This document shows positions 9,055 through 18,752 of a stretch of 20,086 nucleotides of DNA, in pieces. How positions within the stretch are numbered: position 1 is the stretch's first letter; the number at the start of each line of letters is the position of its first letter. The DNA is from Willaertia magna. Lineage: Eukaryota; Heterolobosea; Eutetramitea; Acrasida; Naegleriidae. A model generated the notes under the pieces. It was given only the letters and a program-made list of their open reading frames with translations, made no database searches and was not told the origin of the DNA. The stretch lies in assembly GCA_902984215.1 (NCBI GenBank), contig CADWAF010004724.1, forward strand, positions 1-20,086, in the 5' to 3' direction. Both the position numbers and the translations under genes were made by a program.

Positions 9055-9798
9055 ATGGCAGCAACGAATGCACCAAAGAATTGGTTTATTGCACAAGATA
9101 ATGGAATGCAATTTATTTCACATTCTTTTTCTTTAGTGAAAAGAGCTGACAACTGTCTTATCAATAACAACAATAATAATAATCAATATGATTGTAAAAT
9201 GAATACAAGTAAGCAAATGAGGTTCTTTAATTACAACGTAAATGCATGTAAGAAACAAATAGCTACATCCAGTCAACTTGTTGTCGTTGATCAAAATCAA
9301 CAACCTCCATGTAATATATCAGCAACTACCACCACTAGTGCCACTTTTATCATTGACAATCATAATGCTATTATTAATAATTGTGGTAGTAATAAGAAGA
9401 AAAGAACTACTAAACAAAATTTAGATAATTGTAGTGGTTGTGTTAATGGAATAACAAAACCAAAGAAAATGATGAAAGCAATACATGCCACCACTCCACA
9501 AATTGAGTTCCAATTTATACCTTGTTATTTTACTCCAAAAGGAAAAGAAAAGAATGATAATTTAACATGCTGTTCATCACCAAGTAATGTTTCATGTTGT
9601 GGTTCACATGATGAACATGTAGCATTATCATCGCCAACATTATCTAATAGTAGCATGTCAAATGATTTTATTAATCTGACAGTAAATAATTCATTGATGG
9701 GAAATAATGATAAATTAATTGATGAAAAGAAGAAATTATCGTCTTGTACAACAACAACACGAAGAACATCAATCTCCATAAGAGAATTGCTTAACTGA
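9055..9798 (+). CDS. hypothetical low-complexity protein with C-terminal SIRELLN motif
   Basis: A 247-residue protein that I do not recognise. The ATG at 9055 sits in a strong context (GCCATGG). The frame also extends to an upstream TTG at 9046, which is not a credible eukaryotic start. Visible are an Asn run (about 38-44), Gln/Asn-rich and Thr-rich stretches, basic patches (KKKR, KPKK), clustered cysteines (SGC, TCCSS, SCCGS), and an ending TRRTSISIRELLN. There RRTS (236-239) fits a basophilic kinase site. There is no signal peptide or membrane helix. The composition suggests a largely disordered regulatory or nuclear protein, which is only inference. The long upstream gap would fit a regulated gene. 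It is convergent with the F-box gene, 165 nt away. Confidence 0.6.
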   Translation: MAATNAPKNWFIAQDNGMQFISHSFSLVKRADNCLINNNNNNNQYDCKMNTSKQMRFFNYNVNACKKQIATSSQLVVVDQNQQPPCNISATTTTSATFIIDNHNAIINNCGSNKKKRTTKQNLDNCSGCVNGITKPKKMMKAIHATTPQIEFQFIPCYFTPKGKEKNDNLTCCSSPSNVSCCGSHDEHVALSSPTLSNSSMSNDFINLTVNNSLMGNNDKLIDEKKKLSSCTTTTRRTSISIRELLN

Positions 9799-9963
9799 GT
9801 GTTAAAACAAACATTCAGTCATTTTGTCTTTTAAAAACGAAATGTGAATTATATACCGCCACTAGTAAACAACAAAATTAGAATAGTGTATTAGTTTCCA
9901 AATTAAGGAACGCTAAATAAATTACATTGTATTTTTAAATAAAAGGTTCTGTTTATTTAGACT

Positions 9964-10908
9964 TTATTCTTTTGTATTAGTTTTTTCTTTTTTATAAGTT
10001 GCTATAAATATTAAAATTGGGAAGTATTTTAATCCATTTAAAAAGTTAAAGAAATTTATTTTTTGTAAAAAAGAAATGTGTTGTAATTTATTTTCTAAAT
10101 ATTGTAAAAATATTGTATTTATTTTTGGACAATATTTTCCAATAATTATTAGTAAAAAATAAGTAAATAAATAAATAATAATAGAAAATAAAATATTTAT
10201 AAAATAGTTTGACAATTTTGGAAAATAATTTATAACCTTTACAAAAAATAATTCAATAAAATTATTAAAAACAGTATAATCCTCCTCTAACTTGTAAATT
10301 TTATGACATTTACTACAACTATGTATAGAATTTGTAAAGATTCTTTCATTTAAACAACAATTATTACTACAGTAAATTCCTTTACAAAAACATATTGTAA
10401 AGTAGTTTGAAAATATTTTTAAATTTTTTGGTTTTTTGTTACAAACTTTACATGAAATATTTAATAAAATTAATTTTTCAAATTTTAATTTATATTTATC
10501 TAAATTCATAAAATTATTTAATTCATTAATTTTAAATAAAATTGAATCTAAAGATTGTGCACTATTTAAATTTTTCTTTAAATTTTTAATTAAAACTTCT
10601 TTTAACATACTTTTCCAAATATCTATTGTAAACATTTCCATTTCTGTAATTTCTTTATTTAAAGAAATTTCTTTATTTAAAATTGTTTTTAAATGAAATG
10701 GAATGATTGGAGAAATTAATTGAAAATAAAACTTTGATATTAATGAAAGATTTAAAATAATATCTTTAAAAGAACAAAATGTAATTATATGTGTTTTTAT
10801 TTCAATTGGTAAATCATTAAAGAAAAATTGATAATTATTTGTTGACAATATTTCCGATTCTTTCTTCATTAGTGTTTCGTTCGTTTTTTTGATTGTTGTT
10901 TGATGCAT
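9964..10908 (-). CDS. F-box-like protein with Cys-rich zinc-binding region and C-terminal membrane helices
   Basis: A 314-residue protein not assigned to a named family. Residues about 29-75 read as an F-box (NDLPIEIKTHIITFCSFKDI, then LSLISKFYFQLI), which would recruit SKP1 in an SCF ubiquitin ligase. A cysteine-rich block follows: C153-x2-C156, C173, C175, C180, C184/C185, H196, C198-x2-C201 and H202. This could coordinate two zinc ions. The C-terminus has a strong hydrophobic helix (about 235-257) and a weaker one (about 290-305), so the protein is probably tethered to a membrane. F-box plus metal cluster plus membrane anchor suggests a membrane-localised substrate adaptor. That is inference, and the F-box match is judged by eye. 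The ATG lies at 10906-10908, 38 nt past the COG8 stop on the same strand. Base composition is more AT-rich than the neighbours. Confidence 0.6.
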   Translation of the reverse strand: MHQTTIKKTNETLMKKESEILSTNNYQFFFNDLPIEIKTHIITFCSFKDIILNLSLISKFYFQLISPIIPFHLKTILNKEISLNKEITEMEMFTIDIWKSMLKEVLIKNLKKNLNSAQSLDSILFKINELNNFMNLDKYKLKFEKLILLNISCKVCNKKPKNLKIFSNYFTICFCKGIYCSNNCCLNERIFTNSIHSCSKCHKIYKLEEDYTVFNNFIELFFVKVINYFPKLSNYFINILFSIIIYLFTYFLLIIIGKYCPKINTIFLQYLENKLQHISFLQKINFFNFLNGLKYFPILIFIATYKKEKTNTKE

Positions 10909-10946
10909 TTTTTTTATTAATTTTTTTATTACAATTTATTACAATT

Positions 10947-12788
10947 TTAATATTTAATTGATTCAATTATTTGTTTTAAAGGATTAAAACATTGTTCATA
11001 ATTTAAATTTTCAATATTAATTAAATTATAATCAGATAAATTATTTTTAACAAACATATCTAATGTATTTATAATATTATTAATAAAATCTTCTATTAAA
11101 CATAAACAAATACCTTTAAAATATTTCCATTCTTTTTCATCTTTTAATTCTTTATCGAATTGTTCTTTTGCATCTATCATTACATTAGTAATTGGTTCTA
11201 ATAATAATGTTTTAATATCATTTCTAACAATTTGATGAATTAAATCAATTGGACAACAACATTTTAATTCATTTAATGCTAATAATACATCATTTAACAA
11301 CTCTGCAACTGGAATATATTCTAATATCTTGTTATTCTTTACCTTTCTTATACCAACACCAACACTAGTATTAACATTACTTGTTGTTGTATTAATAACA
11401 TTAGATAAATTACTACTTTGAATATATTCTTTCCATTTATATTTATTTCTAATAGATTCATTAAAATGCATTACACTTTTAGTTAAAGAAATTTTAAATG
11501 TAGAATGAACTTTAAATGTGAACCAATGAACAATTAAAGGTCTAAAATCAATTCCAATTTTACTTAAAATATTTCCACAATACATACATTCTTCTAATAA
11601 TTTATTATATTCTTCACCAGTTAATGTTGTATAATTATTTACTTCATTTATTGTATTATTATCAGTAGTGTTATTTAATTGTTGTAAATAATGAGATAAA
11701 GTATTTAAATAAGGTTGAATTAAATGTAACATAAAACTACTTAAAATAAAATCAGAATTACCAAATACAGTTTTATATTGAGTAACAATATCAAATAAAG
11801 TAACTCTAAAATAATTTGTTAATTTAGATAAATATAAATAACAATTTAAATGTTGTTGAAATTGTATATTTAATAAATTATAATTTTCTTGTAATGGTAT
11901 ATTTCTACATTGTAAAAATAAAATTTTTAATTCTTCTTCATTTTCTGTAATTTGCATTCTTTTTAAAATTGAAATTATTTGTACACTTGTTTTAATATTA
12001 CAATTTTCCTTTTTTAATTTTGTAATTAATTGATTAATCATTGTAGATATTATTTGATCAATTTCTATTTTAAATTTATCTAATAAAGGAATATTTAAAT
12101 GTTGAGAATATAAATTTAAAAAACTTTCATATAAATCTAATATTTCAATATACATTTGATTTTGTAAACATTGTCTAAATATTTGTGGAAATTCAGTTAT
12201 TAAAAGTAATTTATCACTTTGATCGATTGACATTTGAATTTTTTGTTTTTCAAATTTATATTGTTGTTGTCCTGTTAATTGTAATTCTTCTAATGACTTT
12301 TTTAATCTATCAAATACATTATTATTGTTATCTTTATTATTTAAGAATAAATCTATAGCAAGATTCTTTTCTTCTTCTTCATTTCTAGCCTTTGATAGTT
12401 TTTGATAAATTTGTTGAAAGTTTAAATCTTTTCCAAAAAGAGATAATGTTTTTTCTTTTAATGTTTCATTTAAATTTTTAATATTTTTAAAGTTTTCTTC
12501 TGTTTGTAAAAAGATATTATAGTTTTTAGCAGAAAGTTGAATCATTTGTTTTCTTAAATTTTCTAATTTTTCTGGTAATTCATATTGTTGTTCATATTGC
12601 AATTGTGAAACACTTTTTTGAGATAAATCAATTGTAAATGATTGTTGTTGACTAAGATAATTGTTATTTAATAGTGGAGAAGAAGTAGATGAAGAAGCGA
12701 TCGGAGAGGAAGGAGAGGAAAGAAGAAAAGGCTTATTGGGACTTGTTGTTTGTTGCATTTTTTGCTTTTGGTCTGATCGGAATTTCAT
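10947..12788 (-). CDS. COG8: conserved oligomeric Golgi complex subunit 8 (Dor1-like)
   Basis: A 613-residue subunit of the COG tether, which captures vesicles in retrograde intra-Golgi traffic. COG8 belongs to lobe B and contacts COG1 and COG5-7. Recognition rests on the N-terminal Dor1-type helical region (about 70-330), with a coiled-coil-like start and EFPQIFRQCLQNQMYIEILDLYESF, and on the hallmark YCGNILSKIGIDFRPLIVHWF at roughly residues 400-420. The length is close to animal COG8. The first 45 residues are a Ser/Pro/Asn/Gln-rich disordered leader. No intron is needed. The ATG at 12786-12788 faces TAF2 across a short divergent spacer. Confidence 0.9.
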   Translation of the reverse strand: MKFRSDQKQKMQQTTSPNKPFLLSSPSSPIASSSTSSPLLNNNYLSQQQSFTIDLSQKSVSQLQYEQQYELPEKLENLRKQMIQLSAKNYNIFLQTEENFKNIKNLNETLKEKTLSLFGKDLNFQQIYQKLSKARNEEEEKNLAIDLFLNNKDNNNNVFDRLKKSLEELQLTGQQQYKFEKQKIQMSIDQSDKLLLITEFPQIFRQCLQNQMYIEILDLYESFLNLYSQHLNIPLLDKFKIEIDQIISTMINQLITKLKKENCNIKTSVQIISILKRMQITENEEELKILFLQCRNIPLQENYNLLNIQFQQHLNCYLYLSKLTNYFRVTLFDIVTQYKTVFGNSDFILSSFMLHLIQPYLNTLSHYLQQLNNTTDNNTINEVNNYTTLTGEEYNKLLEECMYCGNILSKIGIDFRPLIVHWFTFKVHSTFKISLTKSVMHFNESIRNKYKWKEYIQSSNLSNVINTTTSNVNTSVGVGIRKVKNNKILEYIPVAELLNDVLLALNELKCCCPIDLIHQIVRNDIKTLLLEPITNVMIDAKEQFDKELKDEKEWKYFKGICLCLIEDFINNIINTLDMFVKNNLSDYNLINIENLNYEQCFNPLKQIIESIKY

Positions 12789-12921
12789 GAAAATAACAAA
12801 ATTTTTCGTTTTATTATTGAAAAATAAATATGAACCAAAAGTTAGGTGGGATTTTTCACTTGGTTGAAGGGCCCAGTTTAAAATAAAAACTAGTGATAAA
12901 TTTGTTTAACGCCAAAAAAAA
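12789..12921. promoter_or_regulatory. bidirectional promoter between COG8 and TAF2
   Basis: Only 133 nt separate two divergent start codons, so both promoters and both 5' leaders share this interval. It is AT-rich with an A8 run just before the TAF2 ATG. A short GC-rich patch (GGGCCC, 12869-12874) is the only palindrome standing out. No defined core element is recognised. Confidence 0.5.
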
Positions 12922-15900
12922 ATGTTAAGCGATGATTTGATGGACGGTGATCAAATAATGTTGGGAACATCTGGCGGGATGAACGGAGAGTCGAATGGTT
13001 ACGTTGGTAATCATCATCCTAATAATCTTATCCCATCGGAAAACACTGTAAATGACAATAACAAACAACAAAAGGAAAAGAAAAAAAAGAAGAAGAAAGA
13101 AAAGAAAGGAAAAAACTCGGAACCACACTTTCCTTTCAAAGTTTTACATCAAAAACTTGTAATAGATGTAGATTTGTTACAAAAATCAATTGTAGGGTAT
13201 ACAGATATTAAATTTACTCCATTACATAATAATACTACACAAATTTCTCTTCATTGTTTACAATACAGTAAGTATCCTATTCTTCATATAAAAACATTTT
13301 TTTCTAATAATTTTTTTTTTTAATTTTATAATTTTCTTATGAAGATGTTTCTGGGGTTGTAGCCTTATCAATTAACAAACACAAACAACAAGTTGCTAAC
13401 GGAAACTCTGATCTTAATACTTCTATGAATGGCTCCGTCAATAACCATCAACAATCAAATGAAGAATTAAAAGTTGAGATTTCCCAATATCAAAGGGATG
13501 AAGATAGTTCTAACAGAGATTTAGAAAAGGTTTATAAGGATTTAGTCTTAGAGTACAACATTACAAATGAAGGCACTTTAAATATTACTTTCCAAACTCC
13601 TTTACAAAAGAAAACAACTTCAACCATTAGAGTTTATTTTGAATTATATAAACCTAAAGCTGGAGTTTATTTTGTAGATCATAAAGTTGTAAAGAACAAG
13701 AGTAAGAAAAAAGAAACAGCAGATGAAAATAGAATGGTTGACGATGAAGATAAGATGGTTGATGAAAAACAAGATGAAGTTGAAGAAGATGATGTAACTT
13801 TGCCTTGTCACATGTATACTCATAATCAATTACAAGGTGCTAGATGTTGGTTCCCTTGTGTTGATTTACTTTATTCATATCATACTTTTGAATTTGAAAT
13901 TACTTCTCAAGCTGAGGCAATGATTATTTGTTCTGGAGAATTAATAAGACAAGTTGAAAATTATTCAGGTACCTTAAAAACCTCTTATTTTAAAACTAAT
14001 TCAATAATGTCACCATCATCTGTTTGTATTGCAATAGGTCCTTTTAATATTTCATATACAACATTAGCATTAGGTTCACATAACATTACTTTTAATACAT
14101 TCTATTTACCAAAGTATTCACTTGATTCCATAAGACATACAGTTAGTTTCTTTAAAAGAGCTTTTTCATTCTTTGAAGAATATTTAGATTTGAAATACAA
14201 AGATTTATTTAATAGTACAACATTCAATTTAGTGTTTGTTGAAAATTTATTTACTAAACAAGCTGCCTTTGGTACAACATGTTTAATAGATGCTACTAGA
14301 ATGCTTGTAGAAAAAAGTATTATTGATGTTGTACAACCAAATAGAATTTCATTAACTAAGTTAATAGCTGAACAATATTTTGGAAATTTCATTCACCCAA
14401 AAACCTGGTCAGATTATTGGTTAATTGTTGGTATTGCTGGATATTTATCTCATCAATTTTATGAAGTTGAATTTGGTCAAAATGCAAAACGTTTCTTTAT
14501 ATTACAGGAAGGTAAAAATTTATTAAAGCTTGAAAAACATGTACAAACATTGTTTTGTGAAAAGTTTTCACATCCAGTAGAGATGGTTACTCCTTATTTA
14601 TTAATGAAAGCACCTCTAGTTATTTATATGATTGATAGACAAATATCTACTTCTAATATGAGAAGATTATTAAACAAAATATTAACCTCAGCCTTAGCAG
14701 ATCAATCTAAGAGATATAATGATAGATTAGTTTCAACATCAGCTTTTATTAAGACAATTGATAAAACCTTTGCTGTAGATTTGAAGCTATTTTCCTCTTA
14801 TTGGATTTATGGTACTGGTATTCCACAATTTGCATGTTCCTTTAAATATGATGTTAACAGAAGTTGTGTGGATTTAAAAGTAAAACAAATCTTACAATCA
14901 CCAGAAATGCAACCTTTTAGAGGGAAAGTTACCTTTAGAATTAGCGAAACAGAAGGCTCACCTAATGATTTCTTAGTTGACTTAGATAAAGATGAAAATC
15001 AATTTGAATTCCACATTAATGCAAAACCAGTTAAGAAACAACACAAGAAGTTAACTGGTGTTACAACAGAAGCAACAAGAATTAAAATCCCATTAAAATG
15101 GATTCGTATGGATCCAGAACAAGATTGGATTAAGGTTCTTTCTTTTTCACAAACACAAGAAATGTGGAGACATCAAATTGAAGAGGTTAAAGATGTTGTA
15201 GCCCAATATGAATCAATTAATGCATTAACTTTCTTCAAAGACACAGAAGAAGTAGTTGGTAAATTAATTGAAATACTAATGGATCAATCTTATTACTACC
15301 AAATTAGAATTTGTGCAGCTCACGCCCTCTCTAAAATTCCTCAACGTATTGTGAAGGAAAAAGCATTGGGTTATTTAATTAACTTTTTTAAAACTCAATT
15401 TTATGATGAAAAACAATTATATTTAAAACCAAATAATTTTACTCATCGTAACTTTGCTGAATATTTCATCAAAGAAGAAATTCCATTAGCTTTAACTAAT
15501 TTTTATGATGAAAAAGTAAATAACGAAACACAACCTGAAGTAATTCAATTTTTATTAGAATTATTTAAATATAATGATGATTCTGATAATATGTATTCTG
15601 GTGATTATTATATTGCCTACTTACTTAAGGCTCTAAGTTTAATTAATACTCCTAACATGAAATTTAAAGATAAAATTGTCAAGATTTTACATAAATACTT
15701 GGTAATAGATTCTGATTTAATTCCAAGCTTTCATTATGTAAAGACTGTTTATGCCATTGAAGGTATTTCACACTTACAAGCAACTGGAAAAATTCCTGTG
15801 AATATGAATTTGTTCTATAGATATTTAGATTTTAATTCTTCAACTCATGTAAGACTTGCAACCTGGCAATCAGTTTTGACAATATTAGATTCTACTTTAA

Positions 15901-18524
15901 TTAATCTTGTAAAGCCCCAACCAACTACTGATAATATTACCGTTGTAACGTCAAAAGGGGAAATATCTGATTTATTAACTAACCCATTAATTGAAGATGT
16001 TAAATTTATATTTTACAAGTTTCTGGAGGTTTTACAAGATGAAAATGAATCCGCTTATTTCAAACATAAAGTAACTTCTATCATGGTAAATGCAATTTAT
16101 CAAAGTTCAGCACAAATGTTAATGCAATATAACTCCAACAATAGCTTAATAGACACTAGAATTATGGATCAATTTTCAGCATTTGGTAGATTTTTAATAG
16201 AAATAAGAGCACCTAAAATTGAAAATAGAACGTTGGTTGATTCTCTTTGGCATTACATGCTTTTCTCTCCTTTTACCAGATATGATTTCAGATTAAGGTC
16301 AGTAATGGTTGAGCTCTATGCCGCAATATGGTCATCTCTACCACTTTGTTATGAAATTAGGGTTGTCTCCTCAAACAAATTTAATCATGCACTTTTGCTT
16401 GCTCCTTCACTTTCTGGTATAACTGATTTAAAGATTGTTCAACCAACACAAATAGAAAGTCATAAATATTTGGCTAGTGACCAAACTATAATATTTGACT
16501 GGTCTAATTTATCAACAATGATTAAACCTCCAGAGATTCAAAAGATCATAGAAGAAATAAGGGAGAACGACATAGCAGCAACCAAACAATCAACTGACAC
16601 TAGTTCACAATCCACAATAAGTACTACAAAGAAAGATAAAAAGAAGGAATCAAATAGTAAGAAGGAATCTAGCAGTAAAAAAGATAAAGAGAAAGAAAAA
16701 GAAAAGGAAAGCTCTTCAAGTAAAAAAGAAAAGGAGTCATCGTCTAAGAAAGATAAAGAATCTAGTAAGAAAGAGTCAAGTAAAAAGGAAAAGAGTTCTA
16801 CCAAAGAAAAAGAAAAGGAAACATCAAAGAAAGAAAAGGAAAAGGAGAAAGATAAAGATAAAGAAAAGGAAAAGGAGAAGGAAAAAGATAAGGAAAGTGA
16901 AAAGAAAGATAAAAAGAAGAACGATGCCAAGAAAAGAAAAAGAGATAAAGAAAAAGAAAAGGAGTCAACTACAACTACATCTACCAGTAGTACTAAATCT
17001 TCTACTGATAAAAAGAAGAAAAAGAAAGAAGAAACAACTAAGGAAAGTAGTAGTAAAGAAGCGCCACCAACACCAAAACTTAAAATCAAACTTTCTGACA
17101 CATTTACAGAAGAAACAAAGGCATCAAGTAGTAATGTTACTACTGTTTTACCTACTGCTGTTATTCCAGAGGCCAAATCAGAAAAAGAAGAAAAACGTTT
17201 AATGGAAGCAGCACAAAAAGCAAGAGAAGAAAGAAAACATGATGAAAGTAGGATTATATTTATTAATATGGTACAAACAAATATAAGAATGTATATCTTA
17301 TTAGATAATACATCCACGGCTAATGCTATTTATAGAAGTGTCACATTAACTTCTGATGGTGTCAATTGTTCCAAAGGAATTATTTATTTTGCCATTAATG
17401 GAGTAGAACAAATTAACTTAGAATCTGACAATAGAGCAATAGTATCCAATGGTGAAATTGCTTATTGGGTTTCAGGAACAGCTATTGTAATTGGTTATGG
17501 TAAAACTGAGTATTCTACAGGAAGTGAAATTAGATTATATGAACCATGTAATATATTTGGTAAGATGCTTTATGAAAAGAAAGCATTAAATAGATCGGCT
17601 AAAGAAAAACAAATTACTATATCACGTTTACCAAGATTAACAGTAAACATACCAAAGATTAATGAATGGATTAATATTGATTTTTACAATTTAGAATTCC
17701 CAGAAGTTTATCAACATGTAATTGAACAATTACCAATTCATAGCAGACCTGAATTATTTGGAGAATTAATTTATTTCCCATTACGTAATGTTTTTGTACC
17801 ACCTAAGGATGCTATCCATCATGACCAAGGAACAATAACTGATGCAGTTCTATATAGAGATTATCTCTTACCTGGAGAGGTTGCTTTTTGGGTTAGTGGT
17901 AATGCACTTTTATTAGGTACAGGTCCTACACCAAAAGTAAAGACAAGTAGGAAATCAGTACCAACAGAGAAGTATGGTTTGTTAGAGAAATGTTATGTTA
18001 TTGGTAGAATTACATCTGGTGATTATCATTCTCTACCTTCTAAAGTTCAAAATAATGTTTGTGAATCATTGTATTTTATGTCAAGAAAAGTTAAAATTAC
18101 ATTTGAAATGAATGATGGAAAATCTAATTATATGGTTGTATTACTTAAGGAAACAGTAACTGCAGATACAATATTTAATGCTCTTCCATTAAATATTGAT
18201 AACCCATATGTAGATAAATCTTGTTTGGCTATTGCTTTGGATGGAAATATTGACACTTTACAACATGAAGTTAGTTCCTCCAAAGAAAATGTGGAACCAG
18301 GTGAGATTGCATTGATTTGGGATAGAAATAATACTATTTTATTTGCACAAGAAAGTTCAAAAGATAGTTATTCCCTAGGTGAAGTTTGTAATATATGGGC
18401 AACATTTGTCTCCAGTAGTAACAACATGGATTATTCTAAATTCGTTTCTACCTTAAAGAAAAATGTAAAGAATATTTCTAATGTTATTATGGAGAAGTAT
18501 GTCGCAATTAACCCAATTAAATAA
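12922..18524 (+). CDS. TAF2: TFIID subunit TAF2 with C-terminal triple cyclophilin-like extension (spliced)
   Basis: Exons 12922-13267 and 13345-18524 encode 1841 residues. TAF2 is a TFIID subunit that helps recognise core-promoter initiator DNA during RNA polymerase II preinitiation complex assembly. Residues about 70-620 form an M1-aminopeptidase-like body (HQKLVIDVDLLQKSIVGYTDIKF; WFPCVD at 284-289). The zinc site HEXXH is replaced around 455-462 (LIAEQYFG), so it is catalytically dead, as in other TAF2s. The segments LKWIRMDPEQDW and DVVAQYESINAL then lead into HEAT-like helical repeats to about 1150. A Lys/Glu/Ser linker spans about 1195-1361. It is followed by three domains resembling TM1367/DUF369 cyclophilin-like barrels (about 1418-1526, 1538-1674, 1696-1808). 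The extension is unusual for TAF2. Exon 1 also carries a poly-Lys stretch. The start ATG at 12922 is the only in-frame ATG that precedes the conserved N-terminus by a reasonable distance. Confidence 0.92.
13268..13344 (+). other. intron in TAF2
   Basis: The donor is A|GTAAGT at 13268. A T-rich tract with a T13 run (13309-13321) precedes the acceptor TATGAAG ending at 13344. The phase-1 junction creates an Asn codon and joins LHCLQY to VSGVVALSINK in the frame of the downstream exon. Unspliced reading stops at 13323. A second AG at 13361-13362 is also in frame and would drop six residues. Confidence 0.85.
16610..17070 (+). repeat. Lys/Glu/Asp/Ser low-complexity tract inside TAF2
   Basis: An almost purely purine coding strand built from AAA, AAG, GAA, GAT and AGT codons encodes strings such as KEKEKDKDKEKEK and SSSKKEKES. 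It is expected to be disordered or a charged single helix, and it separates the TAF2 body from the cyclophilin-like domains. Unlike a pure trinucleotide repeat, the codons are mixed (AAA/AAG, GAA/GAG), so selection at protein level is likely. The opposite strand gives a long Ser/Phe/Leu artefact frame. Confidence 0.9.
17250..18440 (+). other. three tandem TM1367/DUF369-like domains in TAF2
   Basis: The three copies share a GE(I/V)A-centred motif at residues 1485, 1625 and 1767, spaced 140 and 142 residues. Copy 1 has GEIAYWVSGTAIVIGYGKT followed by EPCNIFGKM. Copy 2 has GEVAFWVSGNALLLGTGPTP followed by EKCYVIGRI. Copy 3 has GEIALIWDRNNTILFAQ followed by GEVCNIWATF. This pattern of strand, turn and 'N(V/I)xG' ending is that of the small cyclophilin-like barrel family known mainly from bacteria and archaea. 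Copy 3 is the most diverged. Confidence 0.75.
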
Positions 18525-18752
18525 ACTTATTAAATTTATTGTGTATTATTGAAAAAAATTATTTTCATACGGGAGAGTTATATTTAATTGAAAATGAATT
18601 AAAATCGGAAAAAGACTAACTGAATTTAATGAATGGATGTCACAATTAAATGTAACAAGTCATTACAACAAGAAAAAATTATTGATTGGTACATTTTACA
18701 CATTCATTAATTAATGTCAATCCGTTATTAAACAATAAAATTAAGAAAAATT
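18525..18752. other. convergent 3' intergenic spacer
   Basis: A 228-nt AT-rich spacer between the 3' ends of TAF2 and the NTPase gene. It holds both 3' untranslated regions. A 31-codon open stretch at 18619-18714 without an ATG start is probably chance. Confidence 0.5.

Noticed and set aside
9525..9779. Minus-strand frame opposite the orphan gene
   Set aside because: No recognisable domain; it mirrors the low-complexity coding strand.
13425..13427. Separate TAF2 start at the first ATG after the intron
   Set aside because: The conserved N-terminal TAF2 strands (HQKLVIDVD..IVGYTDIKF) lie in the upstream exon, and the intron joins them in frame.
14361..14384. Active M1 aminopeptidase site in TAF2
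   Set aside because: HEXXH is replaced by LIAEQYFG, as expected for the non-catalytic TAF2 family.
16538..17317. Long minus-strand frame rich in Ser, Phe and Leu
   Set aside because: It is the complement of the Lys/Glu/Ser tract of TAF2; the composition is an artefact of purine strand bias.
18619..18714. Possible exon or pseudogene fragment (31 codons) between TAF2 and the NTPase gene
   Set aside because: No start codon, splice site or recognisable similarity; open length is within chance.
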